This document shows positions 1 through 7,127 of a stretch of DNA of 12,173 nucleotides, piece by piece (within the stretch, counting starts at the first letter, position 1; each line of letters opens with the position of its first letter). A model generated the notes under the pieces. It was not told where the DNA came from. It ran no database searches and worked only from the letters and a program-made list of their open reading frames with translations. The translations under genes were made by a program, and so were the position numbers. The stretch covers positions 1 through 12,173 of the forward strand of contig CALFEA010000165.1 in assembly GCA_937950385.1 (NCBI GenBank), given 5' to 3'. The stretch is from an uncultured Altererythrobacter sp. GTDB taxonomy: Bacteria > Pseudomonadota > Alphaproteobacteria > Sphingomonadales > Sphingomonadaceae.

Positions 1-1410
1 ATCGTTGAGTACCTTGCGGTTCAGGCCCGCACGAATAAGCTAAAAGGCCCAATTTTGTGCCTTGTTGGTCCTCCGGGGGTCGGCAAAACCTCGCTCGGCA
101 AATCAATCGCCAAGGCAACGGGCCGCGAATTTGTCCGCCAATCCTTGGGCGGTGTGCGTGACGAAGCTGAGATACGCGGCCACCGGCGCACTTACATTGG
201 CTCAATGCCGGGCAAAATCGTTAGCAATCTGAAGAAAGCCGGTTCGAGCAATCCGCTGTTCTTGCTCGATGAAATTGACAAATTGGGTCAAGATTTCCGC
301 GGCGATCCAGCATCGGCTTTGCTCGAAGTGCTTGATCCAGAGCAAAACAACAGCTTCCAAGACCATTATCTCGAACTTGATCTAGATCTGTCGGAAATCA
401 TGTTTGTGACCACCGCAAACAGCCTTGATTTGCCGCAGCCCTTGCTCGACCGGATGGAGATCATCCGGCTTGAAGGGTATACTGAGGACGAGAAAGTCGA
501 GATTGCGACCCGGCACTTGCTGCCTAAGGTTGTCGATGATCACGGCCTAAAAGACGGTGAGTTTTCACTGAGCGAAGAGGCACTGCGCGATTTGGTGCGC
601 TATTACACCCGTGAAGCGGGCGTGCGGACATTGGAGCGTGAACTGGCCAAATTGGCCCGCAAGTCCCTGCGCAAAATTCTTGAGAAAGAAACGGCAAGTG
701 TGGCGATCACCCCAGAAAATCTGGGTGATTTTTCAGGCGTGCGCAAATTCAAGCACGGGGTCTCTGAAGAAGAAGCGCAAATCGGCGCGGTAACGGGTCT
801 TGCTTGGACGTCTGTGGGCGGAGAATTGCTCGACATTGAATGCGTAACAACGCCGGGCAAGGGCGAGGTGAAATCCACCGGCAAGCTGGGTGATGTGATG
901 AATGAGAGTATCGCGGCGGCTTTCAGCTTCGTGAAATCGCGCGCGCCAGCTTACGGCATTAAACCGAGTATTTTTCAGCGTAAGAATATCCACATTCACC
1001 TGCCTGAGGGTGCGACACCTAAGGATGGGCCAAGTGCCGGTATTGGCATGGTGACTTCAATCGTCTCCACGCTTTCCGGTGTTGCTGTGCGCCCTGATAT
1101 CGCCATGACGGGCGAGGTCACCTTGCGCGGGCGAGTATTGCCGATCGGCGGATTGAAGGAAAAGCTGCTCGCTGCGTTGCGGGGCGGGATTAAAACCGTT
1201 CTCATTCCAGAGGAAAATGTGAAGGATTTGGCTGAAATTCCGGCGAAGGCAAAGGAAGGTCTAGAGATCATTCCAGTGTCGCATGTTGATACGGTTTTGG
1301 AACATGCTTTGGTTAGCGGGCTCACGCCGATTGAGTGGACAGAGGCCGATGATTTGGCCAGCCAACCCTTACCTCATACGCCTAACCCTGAGCTGCCCAC
1401 AGCCCATTAA
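1..1410 (+). CDS. lon: ATP-dependent Lon protease, C-terminal part (5' end outside window)
   Basis: The reading frame is open from base 1, so the gene is truncated by the window edge. The visible 469 residues are the AAA+ ATPase and the serine-lysine protease domain of Lon, a cytosolic homo-oligomeric protease that unfolds and degrades damaged and regulatory proteins. Walker A is GPPGVGKTS (fragment residues 23-31), Walker B is FLLDEID (codons near 257-280), and the sensor/arginine region follows ([15 protein letters not shown]). The catalytic serine sits in DGPSAG (codon 1033-1035). The catalytic lysine is the second K of LKEK (codon 1162-1164), 43 residues later, the same spacing as E. coli S679/K722. 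By comparison with E. coli Lon (784 residues) about 330 N-terminal residues are missing. The last 25 residues form a proline-rich tail beyond the conserved core. hupB follows 250 bp downstream, an arrangement common in proteobacteria. Confidence 0.97.
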   Translation: MVEYLAVQARTNKLKGPILCLVGPPGVGKTSLGKSIAKATGREFVRQSLGGVRDEAEIRGHRRTYIGSMPGKIVSNLKKAGSSNPLFLLDEIDKLGQDFRGDPASALLEVLDPEQNNSFQDHYLELDLDLSEIMFVTTANSLDLPQPLLDRMEIIRLEGYTEDEKVEIATRHLLPKVVDDHGLKDGEFSLSEEALRDLVRYYTREAGVRTLERELAKLARKSLRKILEKETASVAITPENLGDFSGVRKFKHGVSEEEAQIGAVTGLAWTSVGGELLDIECVTTPGKGEVKSTGKLGDVMNESIAAAFSFVKSRAPAYGIKPSIFQRKNIHIHLPEGATPKDGPSAGIGMVTSIVSTLSGVAVRPDIAMTGEVTLRGRVLPIGGLKEKLLAALRGGIKTVLIPEENVKDLAEIPAKAKEGLEIIPVSHVDTVLEHALVSGLTPIEWTEADDLASQPLPHTPNPELPTAH

Positions 1411-1496
1411 ATACTTTTGTCAACTGTAACGAATCGCTTTTTGCAATAGGTGTTGCATTTTATGGAACACTGTGCGGATGAGTCAGATAATAGCCT

Positions 1497-1519
1497 TTTT
1501 GGCTCAATATAGGCCAAAA
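1497..1519. repeat. Inverted repeat in the lon-hupB gap
   Basis: The arms TTTTGGC (1497-1503) and GCCAAAA (1513-1519) are perfect 7-bp complements around a 9-nt loop. No run of T follows on either strand, so it is a poor intrinsic terminator. It could be a weak operator upstream of hupB or chance. Confidence 0.3.
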
Positions 1520-1564
1520 GACCTAAAATTTGCGGCGTTTGACGCTCAAATGGACGAATTTGCC

Positions 1565-1594
1565 CTTGAATAAGCTGTGCAAAGTCTGTCATTT
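1565..1594 (+). promoter_or_regulatory. Candidate promoter for hupB, RpoH-like
   Basis: CTTGAAT (1565-1571), a 16-nt spacer and GTCATTT (1588-1594) resemble the heat-shock sigma pattern CTTGAAA...CCCATnT. It would give a leader of about 60 nt before the hupB start. No better sigma-70 pair was seen in the 250-bp gap. The match is partial and was found by eye. Confidence 0.25.
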
Positions 1595-1660
1595 AACATT
1601 TATCGTGGAACGCTTTTAATAGCGCGACCAGAACTTTAATTGAATTAGGGGGTCTCAAAC

Positions 1661-1933
1661 ATGAACAAAAACGATCTGATCGGCTCAGTTGCTGAATCAA
1701 GCGGTTTGTCAAAAAGTGATGCAGCAGGAGCAGTCGAGGCTGTTTTTGATTCTATTACCAAAGCATTGTCGGGTGGAGACGAAGTGCGTTTGGTGGGTTT
1801 TGGGACTTTTTCAGTAGCCAAACGCAAGGCATCGACGGGCCGCAATCCGCGCACAGGCGAGCCGATGAACATTCCGGCGTCAAACCAGCCTAAGTTTAAG
1901 GCAGGTAAGGGTTTGAAAGATTCGGTGAATTAA
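1661..1933 (+). CDS. hupB: HU family DNA-binding protein
   Basis: This is a small basic nucleoid protein of 90 residues, the usual HU length. HU binds the minor groove as a dimer, bends DNA and compacts the nucleoid. The N-terminal helical dimerisation part (MNKNDLIGSVAE onward) is followed by the GFGTF turn (residues 46-50) and the beta-arm tip RNPRTGE (61-67), whose proline inserts between base pairs. The end is lysine-rich (KFKAGKGLKD). The start is supported by AGGGGG at 1647-1652, 8 nt upstream. It lies downstream of lon on the same strand but has a 250-bp gap, so it probably has its own promoter. A strong terminator follows 37 bp after the stop. HU rather than IHF is preferred from the sequence pattern and the lon context. 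Confidence 0.95.
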   Translation: MNKNDLIGSVAESSGLSKSDAAGAVEAVFDSITKALSGGDEVRLVGFGTFSVAKRKASTGRNPRTGEPMNIPASNQPKFKAGKGLKDSVN

Positions 1934-1970
1934 GCTCTTTCTCTATTTGCTGAGCAACCTCTCGGCTATA

Positions 1971-2005
1971 AAAAACCCCGCTAGGATCGCTCCTGCGGGG
2001 TTTTT
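1971..2005. terminator. Strong bidirectional intrinsic terminator between hupB and the lipoprotein gene
   Basis: AAAAACCCCGC (1971-1981) pairs with GCGGGGTTTTT (1995-2005). The stem continues inside as AGGA/TCCT (1983-1986, 1991-1994) after one bulged T, closing on the loop TCGC. A GC-rich stem with T runs on both strands fits termination of hupB (+) and of the rlmB-lipoprotein unit (-). Confidence 0.93.
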
Positions 2006-2031
2006 CTTTGCGCGTTTTAGTGGGTTCGTTG

Positions 2032-2913
2032 CTAAGGCGTCAGCTTAACAAGAGCAGTCGGTGCGGTTTTGCGCTGAGGGTTTATAGCCCAGCTCAGGCG
2101 CTGCATCGTTCCTTCTGAACTGGCGCCTTCATCGGTATTATTGGCAAGGATTTGCCCATCCGTGATTACCGAAAACGTGCCATCCACGACTGGGAAACCA
2201 GGAGGGCCATCGGGCATTGCCTCTGACATTCCGTCTTGACCAAGCATAGCAAGGCCTGAGAGCCCCGCCATTCCGCCCATCATTGAACCCATCATGCTGG
2301 CTTCAGTTGGCGGCGCGAAACCGGGTGCATTGACCCGAACCACGCCATCCTTGCGCACAATTGCCTCGACAAAAATTGTATTGCGGGCAAAACCTTCGAT
2401 GACTGGAAACATCATATCGTGGCTCATTTCGCCTTCGATTGCATAGTCTACATCAAACTTGCCATCGCCCAGATGCACGACCTCGTTCCAGCCCTTATGA
2501 CGCAGCAAAAGTTGTTCCAGCTTGAAAGCAGCCTCGGGGTCTTTCGGGTCAATCCCGCCCATCATGGCCGCCATTTGCTTGGCCTGTTCTTGCGCTCTGG
2601 CTGCGCGGTCTTCTGCGCCTGCATTCCATTCTGCGCGTTGTTCCTCGGTTTCGCGCTGCGAACACTCGCGTGAGAAACTTTCTTCATCGTAACAATTGGC
2701 TTCGAACTTCTCTGTAGTTTCGCTCATCTGCGCCAGCTTGCTGAGGCCGAGAAAGTGGATTTCGCCATCATAGGTAAAGGCAAACTCGCCGCCTTGCTTA
2801 AGAGTTAATTCTGAGGTGAATTTTCCCGGCATAATAAAGCAGCCGCTCAGCACCACAGACAGTGCTGCGAGCAGTGAAGCCGCCGTTAAGCGTTTGGATC
2901 TTTGGATATTCAT
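2032..2913 (-). CDS. Predicted lipoprotein of unknown function
   Basis: The 293-residue product begins with a lipoprotein signal peptide: a basic n-region, a hydrophobic stretch (residues 11-22) and the lipobox LSGC with Cys25 as the lipidation site. The mature protein should be anchored in the inner or outer membrane facing the periplasm. It opens with a beta-rich segment (about 31-56) that loosely recalls LppM-type lipoproteins. A charged region likely to form a helix or coiled coil follows (about 85-115). A methionine- and glycine-rich patch lies at 206-223. Cys74 and Cys84 could form a disulfide. GGGGGAA lies just upstream of the ATG. The gene starts 18 nt after the rlmB stop, so the two are probably co-transcribed and end at the terminator at 1971-2005. 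I do not recognise the family with confidence and assign no function. Confidence 0.85.
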   Translation of the reverse strand: MNIQRSKRLTAASLLAALSVVLSGCFIMPGKFTSELTLKQGGEFAFTYDGEIHFLGLSKLAQMSETTEKFEANCYDEESFSRECSQRETEEQRAEWNAGAEDRAARAQEQAKQMAAMMGGIDPKDPEAAFKLEQLLLRHKGWNEVVHLGDGKFDVDYAIEGEMSHDMMFPVIEGFARNTIFVEAIVRKDGVVRVNAPGFAPPTEASMMGSMMGGMAGLSGLAMLGQDGMSEAMPDGPPGFPVVDGTFSVITDGQILANNTDEGASSEGTMQRLSWAINPQRKTAPTALVKLTP

Positions 2914-2931
2914 TTAATTCCCCCAAAAAGT

Positions 2932-3723
2932 TCAATTGCGTGTGGCTGCAGCGTAAAGCGCAATTGCTGCGGCATTACTAACGTTCAAGCTTTCAATCGC
3001 GCTGGTGATCGGTAATTTGGCAAGGGCATCACAGTGCCCCTCGATATTATGCCGCATTCCTTCGCCTTCCGCGCCCAGAACCAAGGCGACCGCGCCCGTT
3101 GGCAAAGCTTCGGATAGGGTCGCATCAGCTGCGCCGGTTAAACCAATGCGCCAATAGCCAGCCTCTGCCATTTCTTCCATTGCGCGGGCGAGGTTAACGA
3201 CGCGCACCCAAGGCACGGTTTCCAATGCACCAGAGGCAGATTTGGCGAGCACGCCGCCTTCGGGCGGAGCGTGGCGATCCTGCGTTACTAATGCTGCTGC
3301 ACCAAATGCTGCGCAAGAACGCATAATTGCGCCAACATTGTGCGGATCGGTGACCTGATCGAGGATGACGATGGGCTTATCTGCATCGCCGCCAAGAAAA
3401 CTGTCGAGAAATTGGTCGGGCAGGGGATCGCATTCCAGCACCAACCCTTGGTGAGGGGCATCCTTTGCCACCATCCGGCCAAGATCGGCAGGCTCAGCAT
3501 ATTCTACCGGAAAATCATTCGGTAATTCGCCATCCATTGCCTCCACACCCTCGCGTGTCGCCCACAATTTGCGGTGCTGGCGATTTGGGTTCTTTAGAGC
3601 GGCTTCCACTGCATGCCGCCCCCAAAGCCGTACAATTGACGCAGTGCCCTTGCCTGAGCCGCGTCCGCCCTTCATCCGGCCAGCTCTTCCTCTAAGAGCA
3701 CGCTTGCGCTCGCCATTTGCCAT
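2932..3723 (-). CDS. rlmB: 23S rRNA 2'-O-ribose methyltransferase, RlmB type (SpoU/TrmH family)
   Basis: RlmB methylates the 2'-OH of a guanosine in domain V of 23S rRNA (G2251 in E. coli) using S-adenosylmethionine. The 263-residue protein has an arginine/lysine/glycine-rich start (1-27), a small RNA-binding substrate domain (about 29-105) and a SPOUT knot domain. Motif 1 is LDQVTDPHNVGAIMRS (121-136) with conserved Asn129 and Arg135. Motif 2 is LVLGAEGEGM (214-223). Motif 3 is SLNVSNAAAIALY (245-257). An in-frame extension reaches 3831, but the ATG at 3721-3723 is preferred: it has AGGAAA 7-8 nt upstream and the extension shows no family resemblance. The lipoprotein gene follows after 18 nt. 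TrmH-type tRNA methylation is the alternative, but length and motif spacing favour RlmB. Confidence 0.9.
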   Translation of the reverse strand: MANGERKRALRGRAGRMKGGRGSGKGTASIVRLWGRHAVEAALKNPNRQHRKLWATREGVEAMDGELPNDFPVEYAEPADLGRMVAKDAPHQGLVLECDPLPDQFLDSFLGGDADKPIVILDQVTDPHNVGAIMRSCAAFGAAALVTQDRHAPPEGGVLAKSASGALETVPWVRVVNLARAMEEMAEAGYWRIGLTGAADATLSEALPTGAVALVLGAEGEGMRHNIEGHCDALAKLPITSAIESLNVSNAAAIALYAAATRN

Positions 3724-3758
3724 TCTTGATTTCCTAATTTCACCTTTGATGCGCCCTA

Positions 3759-3800
3759 GTGACAGCCCACCCTTTGACAGGCAAGCATTGACAGGCAGGC
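3759..3800. repeat. Three-copy short iteron upstream of rlmB
   Basis: TGACAG occurs at 3760, 3775 and 3789, with periods of 15 and 14 bp. The last two copies share the longer unit TTGACAGGCA (3774-3783 and 3788-3797). The repeats lie 36-77 bp upstream of the preferred rlmB start, between rlmB and the divergent tRNA-Tyr. They may be an operator array or a small tandem duplication. The TTGACA copies have no convincing -10 at the right distance on the plus strand. Confidence 0.4.
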
Positions 3801-3879
3801 GGGGCTTCGCCATTGGGTCGCCTCTCGGCAAAACGCGGGCTCATTTTGAGTGCGCAAATTTACCCGCAGCGATGTATGT

Positions 3880-3965
3880 GGACAGGTGGCCGAGTGGTTA
3901 AAGGCAGCAGACTGTAAATCTGCCCGCGCAAGCGTACATAGGTTCGAATCCTATCCTGTCCACCA
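3880..3965 (+). tRNA. tRNA-Tyr (anticodon GTA), CCA encoded
   Basis: The acceptor stem is GGACAGG (3880-3886) with CCTGTCC (3955-3961), then discriminator A3962 and an encoded CCA (3963-3965). The anticodon stem GCAGA/TCTGC (3907-3911, 3919-3923) encloses CTGTAAA, giving anticodon GTA at 3914-3916. The variable arm is long (about 3924-3937), as expected of a class II bacterial tRNA-Tyr, with a CGC/GCG stem and a GCAA loop. The T arm is ATAGG-TTCGAAT-CCTAT (3938-3954). All stems are complete, so the gene looks functional. Confidence 0.97.
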
Positions 3966-4054
3966 TCGCGGCTTTCTCAACTTTACCACAGTGATGTGGG
4001 CGCGGGCCAATTGCCGCTTGCCGAGCAAAGGCGCGGTCGATAATCACTCGCTCC

Positions 4055-5185
4055 ATGACACAAACTTACCATCCCGTGATTTCGTCCACCGGCCTTTTTA
4101 CACCGGAAGAATCGATCTCTAATGAAGAGCTCGTTGCCAGCTTCAACGCTTATGTGGAGCTGCACAATACCCAGAACGCTGATGCTATCGCGGCGGGAGA
4201 AGTAGAGGCACTGCACCCTTCCTCGGTGGAGTTCATTGAAAAGGCGAGCGGTATTAAGGCGCGCCATGTAATGGCGAAGCAGCCATTGCTCGATCCTGAA
4301 ATTATGGCCCCGCGCTGGGACGAACGGTCTGACGAAGACCTCTCCATCATGGCAGAAATCGGCGTAAAAGCGTGCGAGCAAGCTTTGAAAGCAGCGGGCC
4401 GGGAGGCCAAAGATGTCGACGCCGTGCTGTGTGCAGCGTCCAATATGCAGCGCGCTTACCCCGCGATGGCTGTGGAAATTCAGGCGGCCTTGGGCATTGA
4501 TGGCTTTGGCTTTGATATGAATGTTGCGTGTTCTTCGGCGACGTTCGGCATTCAAACAGCCGCCGATTATGTCCGAGCGGGCAATGCGCGCAGCGTGCTT
4601 GTGGTCAGTCCAGAGATCACATCTGGCCATCTCAATTGGCGCGACCGTGACAGCCACTTTATCTTTGGCGATGTCGCGACCGCTGTTTTGGTAGAAGATA
4701 TCAGCATGGCGCCCGCTGAACATTGGGACATTCTTGGCACCAAGCTGAAGACGGTTTTCTCCAACAATATCCGCAATAATTTCGGCTTCCTCAACCGCGC
4801 GACGCCTGAAACTGAGGGCAAGGCCGATAAGCTGTTTGTCCAAGAAGGACGCAAAGTCTTCAAAGAAGTTGTGCCCATGGTTGCGCAAATGATTGTCGAT
4901 GAGGCCGAGCGGCTTGGCGTTGATCCCACGGCGTTGCGGCGCATGTGGCTTCATCAAGCGAATGCGGGGATGAACCGGCTGATCGCTCAGCGCGTGCTTG
5001 GCCATGAAGCCAATGCGGATGAAAGCCCAACCGTGCTCGATACCTATGGCAATACGTCCAGCGCAGGCTCAATCATTGCCTTTCACAAGCATTCAGAAGA
5101 TTTGGTCAGCGGCGATACCGGCCTGATTTGTAGCTTTGGCGCTGGTTATTCAGCCGGAACAGTGTTCGTGAGAAAAGCAGGCTGA
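4055..5185 (+). CDS. Beta-ketoacyl-ACP synthase III, long form (PA3286/FabH2-like)
   Basis: This is a thiolase-fold condensing enzyme that should join an acyl-CoA primer to malonyl-ACP to start fatty acid chains. The Cys-His-Asn triad is complete: Cys159 in NVACSSATFG, His300 in WLHQANAGMN and Asn333 in YGNTSSAGS. At 376 residues it is longer than canonical FabH (about 320). The early segment (residues 20-95, with ISNEELVASF and FIEKASGIKAR) matches what I recall of Pseudomonas aeruginosa PA3286, which takes octanoyl-CoA from beta-oxidation. The same substrate is an inference here. No good Shine-Dalgarno sequence precedes the ATG; the nearest purine run is more than 20 nt away, and no other in-frame start looks better. 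The 3' end overlaps the convergent PAP2 gene by 40 bp. Confidence 0.93.
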   Translation: MTQTYHPVISSTGLFTPEESISNEELVASFNAYVELHNTQNADAIAAGEVEALHPSSVEFIEKASGIKARHVMAKQPLLDPEIMAPRWDERSDEDLSIMAEIGVKACEQALKAAGREAKDVDAVLCAASNMQRAYPAMAVEIQAALGIDGFGFDMNVACSSATFGIQTAADYVRAGNARSVLVVSPEITSGHLNWRDRDSHFIFGDVATAVLVEDISMAPAEHWDILGTKLKTVFSNNIRNNFGFLNRATPETEGKADKLFVQEGRKVFKEVVPMVAQMIVDEAERLGVDPTALRRMWLHQANAGMNRLIAQRVLGHEANADESPTVLDTYGNTSSAGSIIAFHKHSEDLVSGDTGLICSFGAGYSAGTVFVRKAG

Positions 5186-6219
5186 TTGCGGCTTACAAGC
5201 CAAGCATCCCAGCCTCTCACTATCTTGCCGCTAGCCCACCAGATGGCGGCCACTGCGATCAAGGATACCAATCCGTCCACGGCATAGTGGTAGGCAAGGT
5301 GCACACTTGAAATCCAAGTGATAGCGAAGAAAACGCCGAAAAATAGGCCCGCGCGCCGCGACACTTGCCGCATAGCCAGCCAGAACAGGAATGCGATTGC
5401 GCAATGCATGCTGGGCATGGCGGTAATTCCGCTTCCCAGGCCATTGGCATCAGCATTGAACCAATCGAGCAGCATTTGCTGCACAGTCAGCGTCATAATC
5501 GGAATGCTTTCATTGGCCGAATTCAGATATTCCATCTGCGCATCAAACCGCGCATCGCCCAATAATGGTCCGACGAAAACGGGGCCAACAGAGGCAAGCC
5601 ACGTCGCCATTGCTCCGCCGATCAGAGTCCAGCTTAGCACATAGGTAAGGAAAAACTGGCGCCGCAGCGCGGCATCCATTCGCGCAAAGGCGAAATAGAG
5701 GCAGCCGGGATAGAGCAACAAGAACCACAATTGGTAGAGCAGGGCGAGGAAAGCGGTGATGATCGGATAACCAATTATCGGCTGCAAAACTTCCCACGCG
5801 TCATGCCCAAAGAATATGGCGCGGTCCCAGCGGATAAAGGCATCATCCCAAGTGTAGGCGTTAAACAGGGGGATGGCGGCCTTCATTTTGGAGAAGAAGG
5901 GCAGAAGCGCAGTGCAAATCGCCAGAAGAGGCAATCCCGCGATTGCAGATTTCTTAAACGCAGCGCTGGAATAGCGCGATTTGAGATGCGCCAATGGGCT
6001 GTCTGGGCGGTGCGTAAACAGCTGCCAGCCCGCATCAATGCTCAAGATAGCGACCACTGACAGCATGAACAGGCGCGCATTGACCAAAATAGGGCCCGCC
6101 TCAGGATAAATTCCCTTGGATGCAAGCAGGCCGATGCAAATTGAGAACAGCACTAATCCTGCCGCATAAACGGGGGCTTCGCCTTTCCAGCGTTGTTTGT
6201 GGGTAACAATCAGCGACAT
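5146..6219 (-). CDS. PAP2-superfamily membrane enzyme (inositolphosphorylceramide-synthase-like PAP2_3 group)
   Basis: This is a polytopic inner-membrane protein of 357 residues with about six or more hydrophobic helices. The lipid phosphatase/phosphotransferase motifs are near the C-terminus: MPSMHCAIAF with His272, and SVHLAYHYAVDG with His311 and Asp315. Spacing and the PSMH form resemble the PAP2_3 group that includes Aur1-type inositolphosphorylceramide synthases, rather than short PgpB-like phosphatases. It may hydrolyse a lipid phosphate or transfer a head group; the substrate cannot be read from the sequence. An upstream TTG (6238-6240) would add seven residues, but ATG at 6217-6219 is preferred; neither has a strong ribosome binding site. 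It diverges from psd-pssA across about 115 bp, which fits phospholipid or sphingolipid metabolism. Confidence 0.85.
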   Translation of the reverse strand: MSLIVTHKQRWKGEAPVYAAGLVLFSICIGLLASKGIYPEAGPILVNARLFMLSVVAILSIDAGWQLFTHRPDSPLAHLKSRYSSAAFKKSAIAGLPLLAICTALLPFFSKMKAAIPLFNAYTWDDAFIRWDRAIFFGHDAWEVLQPIIGYPIITAFLALLYQLWFLLLYPGCLYFAFARMDAALRRQFFLTYVLSWTLIGGAMATWLASVGPVFVGPLLGDARFDAQMEYLNSANESIPIMTLTVQQMLLDWFNADANGLGSGITAMPSMHCAIAFLFWLAMRQVSRRAGLFFGVFFAITWISSVHLAYHYAVDGLVSLIAVAAIWWASGKIVRGWDAWLVSRNQPAFLTNTVPAE

Positions 6220-6234
6220 GATTTTTAGCGATAG

Positions 6235-6249
6235 GGTCAAAATCTGACC
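6235..6249. promoter_or_regulatory. Candidate operator palindrome in the PAP2/psd divergent region
   Basis: GGTCA (6235-6239) and TGACC (6245-6249) are perfect 5-bp inverted arms separated by 5 nt. The site lies 16 bp upstream of the PAP2 ATG and about 86 bp upstream of psd. Its size suits a dimeric repressor. No regulator gene is nearby, so this is a positional inference. Confidence 0.3.
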
Positions 6250-6334
6250 AAAAACCTAATTTTAACCATAATTGCCGGCTGCGCTTTGCAACCATTGCTT
6301 GCCCGCTCTGCTTGCAATGCTTAGATGACAAAGC

Positions 6335-7087
6335 ATGGCAGGTGAAATTCTCGATAATCAGGGCAAGGGCGAGGTCAGCTGGAGCTGGCCTTCGATCCAC
6401 CGCGAAGGCATTATTTTTGGCTCGATAGCGGTTGGGCTAAGCCTCATTCCGCTATTGCTGCTTGGGTGGCAGATTTTAGGCTGGCCTATGCTGTTTGTGT
6501 CGGTGGGGGTATTCGCCTTCTTCCGCGACCCAGAACGCGTCGTCCCGCAGGATGAAGCGGCGATTGTTTCGCCTGCAGACGGCTTGATCTCTCTGATCAC
6601 TCAGGTTGAGCCGCCCGAAGAATTGCGGATTGAAGATGGTTCCGCATATAAAAGCATGCCGAGCGGGCCAGTAACCCGTGTTTCTATTTTTATGAGTGTT
6701 TTCGACGTGCATATTAATCGCACGCCGATTAGTGGCACGGTCACGCGGCTGGTCTATATCCCTGGCAAATTTATGAATGCGGACCTTGATAAAGCGAGCG
6801 AGGAGAATGAACGCCAGCATTTCTTGATCGAACGCTCAGACGGCCTGCAGGTCGGGTTTACGCAAATCGCGGGCCTGATCGCGCGCCGGATCATACCGCA
6901 TGTGAAGACAGGTGATATGCTGGCCAGTGGTCAGCGCGTTGGGCACATTCGCTTTGGTAGCCGGGTCGATGTGTACTTGCCCGCTGGAACGGAGCCAAAG
7001 GTATTGATGGGGCAGCGGGTAATCGCTGGTGAAACCATCCTTGCCGAAGTCGGACAAGCAAAGTTACTCGAGGGAATAGCGCAGTAG
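6335..7087 (+). CDS. psd: Phosphatidylserine decarboxylase proenzyme, short type
   Basis: It converts phosphatidylserine to phosphatidylethanolamine at the inner membrane. The 250-residue proenzyme has hydrophobic N-terminal segments (about 25-62) followed by the catalytic domain. Conserved elements are SPADG with Asp82, DVHINRTP with His126, and the self-cleavage site FGSR, where the chain should split between Gly208 and Ser209 to leave a pyruvoyl group on the new alpha chain. The FGSR form and the length mark the short class found in alphaproteobacteria, rather than the longer LGST class of E. coli. An ATG at 6325 is out of frame, so the ATG at 6335 is used although no clear Shine-Dalgarno precedes it. 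pssA follows 40 nt later and supplies its substrate. Confidence 0.95.
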   Translation: MAGEILDNQGKGEVSWSWPSIHREGIIFGSIAVGLSLIPLLLLGWQILGWPMLFVSVGVFAFFRDPERVVPQDEAAIVSPADGLISLITQVEPPEELRIEDGSAYKSMPSGPVTRVSIFMSVFDVHINRTPISGTVTRLVYIPGKFMNADLDKASEENERQHFLIERSDGLQVGFTQIAGLIARRIIPHVKTGDMLASGQRVGHIRFGSRVDVYLPAGTEPKVLMGQRVIAGETILAEVGQAKLLEGIAQ

Positions 7088-7127
7088 ATATGCGCAACTT
7101 CGCGCAAACATTCGGGACGAAGGTCTG

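Noticed and set aside
3774..3797. Two TTGACA sequences as tandem -35 boxes for tRNA-Tyr
   Set aside because: Seventeen nucleotides downstream there is AGGCGG or CATTGG, neither a usable -10, and the distance to the tRNA is long.
3724..3831. N-terminal extension of rlmB by 36 codons
   Set aside because: The internal ATG at 3721-3723 has AGGAAA at good spacing and the extra residues do not resemble the family.
3850..4122. 90-codon plus-strand frame running through the tRNA-Tyr gene
   Set aside because: It translates the tRNA and the start of the KAS III gene in another frame.
3983..5005. A 340-codon open frame on the minus strand opposite the KAS III gene
   Set aside because: It mirrors a clear condensing enzyme with a full catalytic triad; the antisense translation has no family resemblance.
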